Assembly (NCBI RefSeq): GCF_001653195.1
Contig: NZ_JXBB01000005.1
Span: 1-64,000 of the forward strand
DNA length: 64,000 nt
DNA from: Hydrogenibacillus schlegelii
GTDB taxonomy: Bacteria; Bacillota; Bacilli; Thermicanales; DSM-22653
Reading direction: 5' to 3'
Below, piece after piece: positions 8,261 through 18,628 of this stretch; position 1 is the stretch's first letter, and each line of letters begins with the position of its first letter. Below the pieces are notes generated by a model. The model saw only the letters and a list, made by a program, of their open reading frames with translations. It did not search any database and was not told the DNA's origin. A program made the translations under genes and the position numbers.

Positions 8261-9130
8261 ATGGACGTAAGACGCTCAGAAGACCAGGCGCCCTACGACG
8301 CGGCGCCCGGCGAGCGCCCCGCGCCGAGCGCCGGCAAGGGCCCCGCACCGGCCGCCGGCGAAGCGCCGGCCGAGTCTTCCGGCACGGGTTCCGCGCAGGC
8401 CGCCGGCGATGGGCCTGCGCCGGCCGCCGTCTCCGACGGAGGGTTCGCCCGGGCCGCCGGGGGCGACTCCGCTTCAGCCGTCGAAGGCGGGGATGACGCC
8501 CCCTCCGGCGCACCGCCGGATGCGCCCTCCGGCGAGGGGGCGGTCGGAGAGGCGGCCGAACCGGAGGGGGCGGAAGCGCCCGACCCGTGCGCCGGCGTCC
8601 TGGCGGAGAAGGCGGCGGCGGAACGGGAGGCCGCCGAATGGCGGGAGCGGTACGTCCGCCTGGCCGCCGACTTTGACAACTATAAAAAGCGGCAGCAGCG
8701 GGAACGGGAGGCGCTGATCCGCTACGGCCCCGAGCCGCTGGCGGAGCGGCTTTTGCCCATCCTCGACACCTTCGAGCGGGCCCTCGCCCAGGCGGTGGCC
8801 CATCTCGGCGCCGGCGGAGAAAAGGCGGAGCCCCCCGGGGCGAAGGCCGTCGGAACGGGCGCCGGGGGGGTGCCGGCAGACGTCTTTCGCGGCTTCGTCG
8901 ACGGCGTCGACATGGTGTATCGCCAGCTGCTTCAGGCGCTGGACGCCGTCGGCGTCCGTCCGGTGGAAGCCGTCGGGCAGCCGTTTGATCCCGCGGTCCA
9001 CCACGCCGTCGGCCTCGTGCCGAAGGCGGAAGGCCTTTCGCCCGGCACCGTTGCCGAGGAGCTGCAGAAGGGTTACCGGTTGCACGACAAGCTTCTCCGT
9101 CCGGCGATGGTCAAGGTCGTCGAATCGTAG
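8261..9130 (+). CDS. grpE: GrpE nucleotide exchange factor with long low-complexity N-terminus
   Basis: The 289-residue protein is about 90-100 residues longer than usual GrpE. Residues 1 to about 110 are an Ala/Pro/Gly/Glu-rich, probably disordered extension. The conserved part begins with the long coiled helix (AEWRERYVRLAADFDNYKKR) and ends with the beta domain (GQPFDPAVHHAVGLVP, KGYRLHDKLLRPAMVKV). A second low-complexity insert (GAGGEKAEPPGAKAVGTGAG) lies between helix and beta domain. GrpE releases ADP from DnaK and acts as a thermosensor. The family call is secure. The ATG at 8261 follows GAGGTGA, but a later start cannot be excluded. Confidence 0.93.
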   Translation: MDVRRSEDQAPYDAAPGERPAPSAGKGPAPAAGEAPAESSGTGSAQAAGDGPAPAAVSDGGFARAAGGDSASAVEGGDDAPSGAPPDAPSGEGAVGEAAEPEGAEAPDPCAGVLAEKAAAEREAAEWRERYVRLAADFDNYKKRQQREREALIRYGPEPLAERLLPILDTFERALAQAVAHLGAGGEKAEPPGAKAVGTGAGGVPADVFRGFVDGVDMVYRQLLQALDAVGVRPVEAVGQPFDPAVHHAVGLVPKAEGLSPGTVAEELQKGYRLHDKLLRPAMVKVVES

Positions 9131-11023
<1,893 letters not shown>

Positions 11024-11064
11024 CGCTTTTCGTTTGCGGACCCCTCGTCCCGGCGGGAGGTTGA

Positions 11065-11094
11065 GCGCTTGGGCGCCGTCCCAAGCGCCGTTTT
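11065..11094 (+). terminator. Terminator-like hairpin between dnaK and dnaJ
   Basis: Perfect 9-bp stem GCGCTTGGG / CCCAAGCGC around CGCCGT, followed by CG and TTTT. It lies 42 bases after the dnaK stop and 112 before dnaJ. The short U-tract suggests partial termination or an mRNA-stabilising 3' structure, leaving less dnaJ than dnaK message (inference). Confidence 0.6.
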
Positions 11095-11205
11095 GTCTCG
11101 GAGACGGGCCGCGCCGGCGGCCGGTCGGCCGCCGGGGAACGTCGGCCGTTCGTTCGGTCGGCGCCCGGGGTCGTCCGGGCCGTCGGTCGGGGGAGGTGAG
11201 ATCCG

Positions 11206-12354
11206 GTGAAGCGGGACTACTACGAGGTGCTCGGCGTCTCCCGGGATGCCAGCCCCGAGGAGATCAAAAAGGCGTACCGCCGCCTGGCGCGCCAGTACCA
11301 TCCGGACGTCAACAAGGCCCCGGACGCCGAAGAACAATTTAAATCGATCAACGAGGCGTACGAAGTCCTTTCCGATCCGGAAAAGCGGGCCGCCTACGAC
11401 CGCTTCGGCCACGCCGGCGTCTCCGGCGCCCAAGCGGCCGGCGGCGCCGGCGGGCCCGGCGGGTTCGGGGGATTTGACGCCGGAGCGGGCGACTTCGGCG
11501 TCTTCGACGATCTCATCGACATGTTTTTCGGCGGCGGCCGCGGCCGGCGGGCCGACGGCCCGCGGCCGGGGCGGGATCTCCGGCTTACGCTGACGATCGA
11601 CTTTGAAGACGCCTACTTCGGCAAGACGGTCGACCTCGACCTGGAAAAAGACGACGTCTGCGACGCCTGCGGCGGAACCGGCGCCCGGGCCGGCACGGCG
11701 CCGAAGGCGTGCCCGACGTGCGGCGGCCGCGGCACCGTCGAATCGGTGCAGCGGACGCCGTTCGGTCAGATCGTCACCCGCCGCACGTGTTCGACGTGCG
11801 GCGGGAGCGGCCGGGTCATCGCCGAACCGTGTCCCGCCTGCCGCGGCACGGGCCGGGTCCGGCGGAAGAAGACGGTCAAGGTCCGCATTCCGCCGGGCAT
11901 CGACGAACAGACCGAGCTCCGCGTCGCCGGGGAAGGGGAGGCCGGGCACCGCGGCGGCCCGCCGGGGGATTTGTATCTCACGTTTCGCATCCGGCCGCAC
12001 CCCCGCTTCGAGCGCCGGGGAAACGACCTTTACCTCGAGCAGCCGATCTCGTTTCTCCGGGCGGCGCTGGGCGGGGAGATCGACGTGCCGACGATGGACG
12101 GAAAGGCCCGGCTCACGATCCCGCCGGGGACGCAGTCGCATACCGTCTTTTCCCTCAGGGGGAAGGGATTTCCGGACGTCCGCGGCCGGGGTCGGGGCGA
12201 TCTCCTCGTCCGGGTGATCGTGCGGGTGCCGTCCAAGCTTACGGAGCGGCAGAAAAAGCTTCTTCGGGAGGCCTTTCCGGACGAAGACGATGGAGGAGCG
12301 GATGCCTCGGAAGGGTTTTTCGATAAGATGAAACGCGCCTTCCGGGGGGACTGA
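11206..12354 (+). CDS. dnaJ: Chaperone DnaJ (Hsp40, type I)
   Basis: The GTG start at 11206 follows GGGGGAGGTGAG. The 382-residue protein begins [20 protein letters not shown] and has the HPD motif at residues 32-34. A Gly/Phe-rich region covers about 70-105. Four zinc-binding CxxCxGxG repeats start near residue 152 ([32 protein letters not shown]). The C-terminal substrate domains follow. It delivers substrates to DnaK and stimulates its ATPase. It is in the CIRCE operon but separated from dnaK by 182 bases that hold a hairpin. Confidence 0.97.
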   Translation: MKRDYYEVLGVSRDASPEEIKKAYRRLARQYHPDVNKAPDAEEQFKSINEAYEVLSDPEKRAAYDRFGHAGVSGAQAAGGAGGPGGFGGFDAGAGDFGVFDDLIDMFFGGGRGRRADGPRPGRDLRLTLTIDFEDAYFGKTVDLDLEKDDVCDACGGTGARAGTAPKACPTCGGRGTVESVQRTPFGQIVTRRTCSTCGGSGRVIAEPCPACRGTGRVRRKKTVKVRIPPGIDEQTELRVAGEGEAGHRGGPPGDLYLTFRIRPHPRFERRGNDLYLEQPISFLRAALGGEIDVPTMDGKARLTIPPGTQSHTVFSLRGKGFPDVRGRGRGDLLVRVIVRVPSKLTERQKKLLREAFPDEDDGGADASEGFFDKMKRAFRGD

Positions 12355-12358
12355 CCGC

Positions 12359-12405
12359 CCGGTTGCAAACCGGATTCGGCAGGGCTTTCGCCGATCGCCC
12401 TGCCG
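12359..12405 (+). other. Two consecutive hairpins after dnaJ
   Basis: CCGGTT-GCA-AACCGG at 12359-12373 is directly followed by CGGCAGGGC / GCCCTGCCG (perfect 9-bp stem, 12377-12405). Neither has a U-tract. They sit in the 226-base dnaJ-prmA gap and could protect the 3' end of the chaperone message or mark a processing site (inference). Confidence 0.5.
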
Positions 12406-12580
12406 CGGCCTGAGGCAAAAGGCGGCGCTCGAGCGCGCCGCTTTCGGCGGAGCGGCAAAAAGTCGGCGGAGCGCCCTTCGAAGGGCTTGGGCAACCGGCG
12501 GCGCCGAGGGGCCGGGTGACGCGCGGCGCCGGAAAACCCGGGAAGGTCTTCCGGCGACAACGGGCGGAAAGGAGACGAAG

Positions 12581-13438
12581 ATGGACTGGCTGGAGGTGTC
12601 CGTCGCCACGACGGCGGAAGCCCACGAGGCGGTGGCGGAACGGCTGATGGCGCTGGGCGCCCGGGGCGTCGTCTTCGGGGAGGCGGACGGAGCGGTCGTC
12701 GTCACCGCCTACCTGCCGGAAGAAGCGGAAGGGCGCCTTGAAGCGTTGGCGGAGGAGGTGCGGAGCTTAAGAAGCTTCGGCCTGGACCCCGGACCCGGCA
12801 CCGTGACCGTGCGGCGGGCCCGGGAAGACGACTGGGCGGAAGCGTGGAAGCGGTACTATCGGCCGGTGCCGGTGTCGGAGCGCCTCATCATCGTTCCGGC
12901 GTGGGAAGATCCGCCGGAGGACGGGCGGATCGTCATCCGGCTGGAGCCGGGGATGGCCTTCGGGACCGGGACCCATCCGTCGACGATCCTCGCCCTCCGG
13001 GCGATCGAGGCGACCCTCCGGCCGGGCGAGGCGGCGATCGATGTGGGGACCGGAACCGGCATCCTCGCCATCGCCATGGCGAAGCTCGGGGCCGCCTCCG
13101 TCCGGGCGATCGACGTCGATCCCGTGGCCGTCGCCGTCGCCGAGGAAAACGTCCGGCGAAACGGCGTCGCCGACCGGGTCACCGTGCGCGCCGGCGATCT
13201 CGTCGCCGGGGAGACGGGGCCGTTTGACCTCCTCGTGGCCAACATCCTTCCGGACGTCCACGAGCGGCTCGTCCCGGAGGCCGTCCCGCGCCTTCGCTCC
13301 GGCGGACGGATCGTCCTTTCGGGGATCATCGAGGCGGAGGCGGAGCGGATGGCGCGCCTTCTTTTCGCCCACGGGCTCATCGAGCTTAAGCGGCTTTCCG
13401 CCGACGGGTGGACGGCGCTCTGGGCCGTCCGGCCGTAG
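12581..13438 (+). CDS. prmA: Ribosomal protein L11 methyltransferase PrmA
   Basis: The 285-residue class I SAM methyltransferase has an N-terminal substrate-recognition domain (MDWLEVSVATTAEAHEAVAE). The SAM-binding motifs are GMAFGTGTHPSTIL, DVGTGTGILAIAMAKLGA and the catalytic-region motif LLVANILPDV. It trimethylates ribosomal protein L11 in known systems. The order dnaJ-prmA-rsmE is conserved in Bacillales. AAAGGAGACG precedes the ATG. Confidence 0.95.
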   Translation: MDWLEVSVATTAEAHEAVAERLMALGARGVVFGEADGAVVVTAYLPEEAEGRLEALAEEVRSLRSFGLDPGPGTVTVRRAREDDWAEAWKRYYRPVPVSERLIIVPAWEDPPEDGRIVIRLEPGMAFGTGTHPSTILALRAIEATLRPGEAAIDVGTGTGILAIAMAKLGAASVRAIDVDPVAVAVAEENVRRNGVADRVTVRAGDLVAGETGPFDLLVANILPDVHERLVPEAVPRLRSGGRIVLSGIIEAEAERMARLLFAHGLIELKRLSADGWTALWAVRP

Positions 13439-13566
13439 GCGAGGCGGACCCGGTCGGAGCGATCCCCATCCGGGGCGGACGGACGGCGTTTTGGCTCGTC
13501 CGGAGATCGACGAACGGGGTCGCCGAGACCCGGGAACACGGCGAATGCGCGGAAAGGAGGCCCTGA

Positions 13567-14493
13567 GTGCAGCGATATTACGTGCCGCCGGAGGCGATCG
13601 GACCGGCGCGGATCGTCATCTCCGGAGACGATGCCCGCCACATCGCCCGGGTGATGCGCCTTGGCCCCGGCGAGACGATCGAAGTGTTCGACGGAACCGG
13701 CCGGCGCGTTCGCGCCCGGCTCGAGCGGGTGACGCCGGAGGCGGTCTGGGCGACGCCGGTTGAAACGCTTCCGGAAGCGGGCGAGCCGCCGGCCCCCCTC
13801 GTCCTCGTTCAGGCGCTCCTCAAAGGCGACAAAATGGACTGGATCGTCGCCAAGGCGACGGAGCTCGGCATCACGGCGTTTTACCCGTTCGTCGCCGCCC
13901 GGAGCGTCGTCCGGCCGGCCGAGGAGCGGCCGGAAGCCGTCCGCCGGCGGGAGGCGCGCTGGCGGAAGATCGCCAAAGAGGCGGCAGAACAGAGCGGCCG
14001 GAGCCGGCTGCCGGCCCTCCATCCCCTCCTTCCGGCGGACGGTTGGGTCGAGGCGCTCAAGGCGGAACTTTCCGGACGGCTGGCCGGCGTCCGGGCTTAC
14101 TTCGCCGACGAGGCGCTGACCGGCGCCCCGAACCTCCTGGCCCGCCTCCTTCCGAACCGCCCGGCGCCGGATCTTCGGCAGCCGTTCGAGGCCGTCCCTT
14201 CGGACGTTGCGAACTTGAACGCTCCCGGCTCCGCCGCGCCGGGTTTCCTCGTCGTCGTCGGCCCGGAAGGCGGCTGGACCGATGCCGAACGGGCGGCCTT
14301 ATGCGCGCTCGGTGCCGAGCCGATCGGCCTCGGGCGGCGCATCCTCCGGGCGGAGACGGCGGCGATCGCCGCCGTGACCCTGCTCTGCCTGTTGCAAGAA
14401 GCGGCTTCCGGCGCCGGGGCGGCGACCTCGGAGGGCCCCCCGCCGGATGATCGGAAAAAGCAGGCTTGTCATCGCTTCCGAGGATTGCTATAA
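13567..14493 (+). CDS. rsmE: 16S rRNA m3U1498 methyltransferase RsmE
   Basis: The GTG at 13567 (after AAAGGAGGCC) opens a 308-residue SPOUT-family protein. The N-terminal PUA-like part is [20 protein letters not shown]...[12 protein letters not shown]. The knot motifs are [34 protein letters not shown] and [15 protein letters not shown]. It is about 60 residues longer than common RsmE because of an extra loop before the GPEGG motif ([20 protein letters not shown]) and a charged C-terminal tail. The 3' end of the gene contains the ferredoxin promoter. Confidence 0.93.
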   Translation: MQRYYVPPEAIGPARIVISGDDARHIARVMRLGPGETIEVFDGTGRRVRARLERVTPEAVWATPVETLPEAGEPPAPLVLVQALLKGDKMDWIVAKATELGITAFYPFVAARSVVRPAEERPEAVRRREARWRKIAKEAAEQSGRSRLPALHPLLPADGWVEALKAELSGRLAGVRAYFADEALTGAPNLLARLLPNRPAPDLRQPFEAVPSDVANLNAPGSAAPGFLVVVGPEGGWTDAERAALCALGAEPIGLGRRILRAETAAIAAVTLLCLLQEAASGAGAATSEGPPPDDRKKQACHRFRGLL

Positions 14494-14494
14494 T
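14466..14494 (+). promoter_or_regulatory. Strong sigma-A promoter for the ferredoxin gene
   Basis: TTGTCA at 14466-14471, spacer 17, TATAAT at 14489-14494, with a TGC extended -10. It is one of the best matches in the window and lies inside the last codons of rsmE, giving independent high expression of the ferredoxin. Confidence 0.8.
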
Positions 14495-14596
14495 GCTGTT
14501 CGAACGACGCCGGCTCCTCGGGATCGGCGGTCCGGGCGGCGCCGAGGGATGGCCGGCCGCCGTCCGGACGAAGCGAAGGCGAAAGGGAGGTCGACG

Positions 14597-14833
14597 ATGG
14601 CCTACGTCATTACCGAGCCGTGTATCGGGACCAAAGATGCGAGTTGCGTCGAGGTCTGCCCGGTGGACTGCATCCACGAAGGGGAAGACCAGTACTACAT
14701 CGACCCCGACGTGTGCATCGACTGTGGCGCGTGCGAAGCGGTCTGCCCGGTGTCCGCGATCTACCACGAAGATTTCGTGCCGGAAGAGTGGAAGTCCTAC
14801 ATCCAGAAAAACCGAGACTTCTTTAAGAAGTGA
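14597..14833 (+). CDS. 7Fe (3Fe-4S / 4Fe-4S) ferredoxin
   Basis: The 78-residue protein starts at ATG 14597 behind AAAGGGAGG. Cysteines (Met = 1) lie at 9, 17, 21, 25, 40, 43, 46 and 50. In the 7Fe family C9, C17 and C50 bind the 3Fe-4S cluster and C21, C40, C43 and C46 bind the 4Fe-4S cluster; the residue that would complete the first site is Asp/Ala-like (KDASC). After removal of Met it is 77 residues and, from memory, matches the Bacillus schlegelii 7Fe ferredoxin studied by NMR. It is a small soluble electron carrier. It is monocistronic, with its own promoter and a downstream terminator. Confidence 0.95.
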
Positions 14834-14873
14834 GCGTATCCCGGGAAAAGGGAAAGATGTCTCACCGTGTGGA

Positions 14874-14893
14874 TATGTGATTTTATGCACATA
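14874..14893. other. Inverted repeat TATGTG-N8-CACATA
   Basis: A perfect 6-bp inverted repeat in an unusually AT-rich patch 41 bases after the ferredoxin stop. Its size and TGTG/CACA half-sites resemble operators of dimeric regulators, but no gene start is close, so its use is unclear. Confidence 0.35.
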
Positions 14894-14974
14894 CATACGG
14901 CGACCGGGCCGACCCGCCCGAACGACGGCGCGGCCGGCAGGGACGATCGGGGGAGCGGTCCGGAAGGGAGGCCG

Positions 14975-15000
14975 GCGGCGCGGAAAGCGCCGCTTTTTTT
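14975..15000 (+). terminator. Intrinsic terminator after the ferredoxin gene
   Basis: Stem GCGGCGC / GCGCCGC with a GGAAA loop followed by seven T. It separates the ferredoxin transcript from the pan operon. Confidence 0.85.
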
Positions 15001-15115
15001 GTCTCGAGACGGGCATCCGGTGTCGGCGTGACGGGGTCGTCCCGGCGCCGTTCGGATCGACGGCGGAGAGGCGGCAGCGCCGGTCGTCGGGCGTTTTAGC
15101 GAGGCGGACGGTTTG

Positions 15116-15124
15116 TGATATAAT
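15116..15124 (+). promoter_or_regulatory. Extended -10 promoter of the panBCD operon
   Basis: TGATATAAT (TATAAT at 15119-15124). The likely start near 15131 gives a leader of about 170 nt before panB. Confidence 0.6.
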
Positions 15125-15133
15125 GAAAGACAC

Positions 15134-15281
15134 CCCGGAACTTCGTCCGGGCGGGGCGGCAAGCGCTGCACCCGATGCCCCGGCGAAGCGGCCGGAACAA
15201 GCGCTCCGAGCCGTCGGACGGAGACGACCATCGGGAAGACGGGTCGCCTTAACCCGGCGTGCGCGGGTAAGGCGATTTTTT
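15134..15281 (+). promoter_or_regulatory. Structured panB leader ending in an intrinsic terminator
   Basis: The leader begins with hairpin CCCGGA-ACTTCG-TCCGGG (15134-15151) and a second helix GGGGC/GCCCC (15153-15181). It ends in a strong terminator: TCGCCTTAACCCG (15244-15256) pairs with CGGGTAAGGCGA (15264-15275), with one bulged A, followed by TTTTTT (15276-15281). The panB ribosome-binding site lies immediately after. A promoter-leader-terminator-RBS order points to attenuation. The Firmicute pan RNA motif is known upstream of panB, but I could not confirm that this leader fits it. Confidence 0.6.
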
Positions 15282-15299
15282 GTTGAGGAGGCGAAGGCG

Positions 15300-16148
15300 G
15301 TGCAGACCCCGGAGACGCTCAAGGCCAAAAAAGACCGCGGGGAAAAAATCGTCATGCTGACGGCCTACGACGCGCCGTCGGCCCGGCTGGCGGAGGCCGC
15401 CGGCGTCGACCTTTTGCTCGTCGGCGATTCGCTGGGCATGGTCGTGCTCGGCTTTTCCTCGACGGTGTCGGTCACGCTCGAAATGATGGTCCATCACACG
15501 CAGGCCGTCCGGCGCGGGGCGCCGGAGACGTTCACCGTCGCCGATCTGCCCTTTCTTTGGGCCCATGAGGCGCCGGAGGCGGCCCTCCGGGCGGCGGGAC
15601 GGCTCATTCAGGAGGGGGGCGCCCACGCGGTCAAGCTGGAAGGGGGGGCCGAGGTCGCGCCGCTCGTCCGGCGCCTCGTCGCCGCCGGCATCCCCGTCAT
15701 GGGCCACCTGGGGCTTTTGCCGCAGACGGTCCTCGTCACCGGCGGCTACCGCGTCCAGGGAAAAAGCGCCGCGGAGGCGGAGCGGATCGTCGCCGATGCC
15801 AGGGCCCTCGTCGAGGCGGGCGCGTTTTCCCTCGTCGTGGAAGCGGTTCCGGAGTCCGTCGGCCGGTCGGTCGCCCGGGCGGTGCCGGTTCCGGTGATCG
15901 GCATCGGGGCCGGCCGGTTCGTCGACGGCCAGGTGCTCGTCTATCACGATCTCCTCGGGTACGGCGTGGGCCGGGCGCCGCGGTTTGTCAAGCGCTACGC
16001 CGAGCTCGACGCGGTGATCGTCGGGGCGATCCGGGCTTACGCCGACGATGTTCGGAGCGGCCGGTTTCCGGAGGCGGCCCACGCCTATCTTCCCGTCGAG
16101 GCGGTGCCGGGAGAGGCGGCCGGGCCGGGATCGGACGCCGGCGCCTGA
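15300..16148 (+). CDS. panB: 3-methyl-2-oxobutanoate hydroxymethyltransferase (PanB)
   Basis: The GTG start at 15300 follows TGAGGAGGCG; the open frame further upstream overlaps the leader and terminator and is not coding. The 282-residue TIM-barrel enzyme has LTAYDAPSARLAE, VGDSLGMVVLG, VKLEGG, PVMGHLGLLPQ and PVIGIGAG. It adds a hydroxymethyl group from methylene-THF to 2-oxoisovalerate, the first step to pantoate. It is followed by panC and panD. A short Gly/Ala/Pro-rich tail ends the protein. Confidence 0.96.
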   Translation: MQTPETLKAKKDRGEKIVMLTAYDAPSARLAEAAGVDLLLVGDSLGMVVLGFSSTVSVTLEMMVHHTQAVRRGAPETFTVADLPFLWAHEAPEAALRAAGRLIQEGGAHAVKLEGGAEVAPLVRRLVAAGIPVMGHLGLLPQTVLVTGGYRVQGKSAAEAERIVADARALVEAGAFSLVVEAVPESVGRSVARAVPVPVIGIGAGRFVDGQVLVYHDLLGYGVGRAPRFVKRYAELDAVIVGAIRAYADDVRSGRFPEAAHAYLPVEAVPGEAAGPGSDAGA

Positions 16149-16261
16149 TCGCCCGCCGTCCGGGAAGGCGCGATTGATTTTCGGCGGCCGATGGCCGCGG
16201 TCGAGTTCCGGCGGACGATGGGAACGGGGTCGAGAACGGCGGCAGGAAAGGAAGTGGGCGG

Positions 16262-17131
16262 ATGAAGCGAATCGAGAGCCGGTCGGCCCTTCAGACGGCC
16301 CTCCGGCCGGTGTGGGCGGCCGGCCGGAGCATCGGTTTGGTGCCAACGATGGGCTACCTGCATGCGGGGCACCTCGCCCTCGTCGATCGGGCCAGGCAAG
16401 AAAACGACGTCGTCGTCGTGAGCATCTTCGTCAATCCGCTCCAGTTCGGCCCCGGAGAAGATTTCGAGCGCTACCCTCGCGATCTCGAGCGGGACGCGGC
16501 GCTTCTCGCCGGGCGGGGCGTGGACATCGTCTATCATCCGCCGGTGGCGGACGTCTATCCGGAGCCGCCGGAGGTCGGCCTCAAGGCCGGCCGGATGGCG
16601 GCGGGGCTCTGCGGGCGGAGCCGCCCGGGACATTTTGACGGCGTGCTTACGGTCGTCGCCAAGCTCTTTCACCGCGTCCGGCCGACGCGGGCCTATTTTG
16701 GCGAAAAAGACGCGCAGCAGCTCGCCCTTATTCGGCGGATGGCGTTCGATCTCGACTTTGACGTTGAGGTCGTCGCCGTGCCGACGGTCCGGGAACCCGA
16801 CGGGCTGGCGATGAGCTCCCGGAACGTCTATCTCTCCCCGGAAGAGCGGGCGGAGGCACCGGTCCTCTACCGGGCCCTCGCCTGGGCGGCGGAAGCGATC
16901 CGGTCGGGGGAGCGGCGGGCCGCCGTCCTCCTCGAAGGGGTCCGCACCCGGATCGCGGCGGCCAAAACGGCGCGGATCGATTACGTGGAGCTCGTCCGGT
17001 GGCCGGATCTTCGCCCGATCGCCCCGGCGGCGAAGCTCGTTCCCGGGGAGACGGTGCTCGTGGCGGCGGCGGTTTTTTTCGGCACCGCGCGGCTCATCGA
17101 CAACGTTCGCGTCGCGGTGCCCCCCGCCTGA
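16262..17131 (+). CDS. panC: Pantothenate synthetase PanC
   Basis: The 289-residue nucleotidyltransferase carries the HIGH-like motif in [18 protein letters not shown], plus [34 protein letters not shown] and the KMSKS-like MSSRNVYLS. It joins pantoate and beta-alanine with ATP. Spacing to panB is 113 bases and to panD 91 bases. GGAAAGGAAG precedes the ATG. Length is normal. Confidence 0.97.
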   Translation: MKRIESRSALQTALRPVWAAGRSIGLVPTMGYLHAGHLALVDRARQENDVVVVSIFVNPLQFGPGEDFERYPRDLERDAALLAGRGVDIVYHPPVADVYPEPPEVGLKAGRMAAGLCGRSRPGHFDGVLTVVAKLFHRVRPTRAYFGEKDAQQLALIRRMAFDLDFDVEVVAVPTVREPDGLAMSSRNVYLSPEERAEAPVLYRALAWAAEAIRSGERRAAVLLEGVRTRIAAAKTARIDYVELVRWPDLRPIAPAAKLVPGETVLVAAAVFFGTARLIDNVRVAVPPA

Positions 17132-17222
17132 GGCGGGCGCCGGAAAGCTTCGCGGCGGCCCCCGTCGCAGGCGCCCCTCGCGCTTTAAGATCGAAGCGAC
17201 GAACGTCGGGAGGCGGGCAGAG

Positions 17223-17618
17223 ATGTGGCTTACGATGATGAAGGGCAAGATCCACCGGGCGACGGTGACCGAGGCCAACCTCCACTACGTCGGCAGCATC
17301 ACCATCGACGCCGATCTCCTTCAGGCCGCCGGCATCCTGCCGAACGAGCGGGTGCAGGTCGTCAACGTCACCACCGGAGCCCGGCTCGAGACGTACGTCA
17401 TTCCCGGGCCGGCGGGAAGCGGCGTCGTCGGTTTAAACGGCGCCGCCGCCCGGCTCGTTCAGGTCGGCGACGTCGTCATCATCATCGCCTACGCCCTCAT
17501 GACGCCGGAGGAGGCGGCCCGGCACCGGCCGTCGGTCGTCTTCGTCGACGCGGCCAACCGGCCGACGGCCGTCGCCCTCGGCGAGGCGGCGGAGATGCGA
17601 GAAGGGCCGGCGCTGTGA
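17223..17618 (+). CDS. panD: Aspartate 1-decarboxylase PanD precursor
   Basis: The 131-residue pyruvoyl enzyme precursor has its self-cleavage site at Gly24-Ser25 ([10 protein letters not shown]) and active Lys9 in MMKGKIHR. Residues [19 protein letters not shown] form the conserved C-terminal core. The start [12 protein letters not shown] aligns with the known family N-terminus, supporting ATG 17223 behind GGGAGGCGGG. It makes beta-alanine for PanC. Firmicute PanD usually matures without an accessory factor. Confidence 0.96.
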   Translation: MWLTMMKGKIHRATVTEANLHYVGSITIDADLLQAAGILPNERVQVVNVTTGARLETYVIPGPAGSGVVGLNGAAARLVQVGDVVIIIAYALMTPEEAARHRPSVVFVDAANRPTAVALGEAAEMREGPAL

Positions 17619-17643
17619 TCGTCTGTTGCTGCAAAAACATCTC

Positions 17644-17672
17644 TTTACGAAACAGATGTTGAACGCTACAAT
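17644..17672 (+). promoter_or_regulatory. Predicted sigma-A promoter of rex
   Basis: TTTACG (17644-17649), spacer 17, TACAAT (17667-17672). It lies in a local AT-rich patch 64 bases ahead of rex. Confidence 0.55.
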
Positions 17673-17735
17673 TGGCATAGTACGGCGGAGAACCGCCGCA
17701 GTATCGGCGCGCTGAACGAGGGAGGGGGGAAAACC

Positions 17736-18386
17736 GTGGCCAGAGATCGCGAGCAGCCGATTTCCGATGCGGTGATCAAGCGACTGCCGATCTATCTGCG
17801 CTATCTCACCTATCTCGATCGAATGGGGGTGCGCACGGTTTCCTCCCATCAAATGGGGAAAGACCTTGGCCTGAACCCGGCGCAGATTCGGAAGGACCTT
17901 GCTCACTTCGGTGAATTCGGCCGAAAGGGGATCGGATACGAGGTTCGTTACCTTATTAAAAAGATCCGTCAGATCCTGCATCTCGATCAGCTCATCCCCG
18001 TCGCCCTCGTCGGCGCGGGCCATCTCGGGACGGCGCTGGCGCGGTACAATGCGTTTCAACAGGACAACATGCGCATCGTGGCCATTTTCGATCACTCGCC
18101 GCTCAAGGCGGGACGGGAGATCGACGGCATCCGCATCCAGCCGATGGAAGAACTTCAGCCGACGGTAAAAGAAAAAGACATCCGCGTCGGCATCATCACC
18201 GTCCCGGACTACGCGGCTCAGGAGGTCGCCGACCTCCTCGTCGAGGCGGGCATCGAAGCGATCCTCAACTTCGCCCCGACGATCATCCACGTCCCGCCCC
18301 ACGTCCGGGTCCATCACGCCGACCTCACGACGGAACTCCACAGCCTGGCGTACTACCTCCGGCAACCGGAATACCTCGTGATGTAA
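17736..18386 (+). CDS. rex: Redox-sensing transcriptional repressor Rex
   Basis: The 216-residue protein has an N-terminal winged helix (SSHQMGKDLGLNPAQIRKDL, FGEFGRKGIGYEV). The NAD(H)-binding Rossmann fold follows, with VGAGHLGTAL near residue 90, and a C-terminal swapped helix. Rex represses fermentative and respiratory genes until NADH rises. The GTG at 17736 follows GAGGGAGGGG. No clear Rex operator was seen near its own promoter. It is monocistronic with a terminator downstream. Confidence 0.96.
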   Translation: MARDREQPISDAVIKRLPIYLRYLTYLDRMGVRTVSSHQMGKDLGLNPAQIRKDLAHFGEFGRKGIGYEVRYLIKKIRQILHLDQLIPVALVGAGHLGTALARYNAFQQDNMRIVAIFDHSPLKAGREIDGIRIQPMEELQPTVKEKDIRVGIITVPDYAAQEVADLLVEAGIEAILNFAPTIIHVPPHVRVHHADLTTELHSLAYYLRQPEYLVM

Positions 18387-18530
18387 ACGCGGCGGAAGGC
18401 GCGCGCCAGGCTCAGTCGGCCGGCGGCAACCGGATGGCGGCGCGGGCAACGATCAAGGATCGGGAAGGAAGCGAAAGCGTCGCGAAGGAACGCGATCGGA
18501 GAGCGAAAGGACGGCCAAGAGGCTGGATGT

Positions 18531-18556
18531 GCCCGGGTCCCCCCGGGCTTTTTTTT
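18531..18556 (+). terminator. Intrinsic terminator upstream of mtaD
   Basis: Stem GCCCGGG / CCCGGGC, loop TCCC, followed by eight T. It ends transcription from rex. Confidence 0.88.
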
Positions 18557-18572
18557 GCCCGTCGGGATCCGG

Positions 18573-18578
18573 TATAAT
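18573..18578 (+). promoter_or_regulatory. -10 element of the mtaD promoter
   Basis: Consensus TATAAT 51 bases upstream of the chosen mtaD start. The -35 region falls in the T-tract of the preceding terminator and is weak. Confidence 0.5.
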
Positions 18579-18628
18579 CGGATATCATGTTTGCCGGGCG
18601 GAACCCCGGCGGCGGACGGAGGCCGACC

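Noticed and set aside
17619-17735. Possible Rex operator in front of rex
   Set aside because: Several TGTT/AACA pieces are present but no TTGTGAA-N4-TTCACAA type palindrome could be formed.
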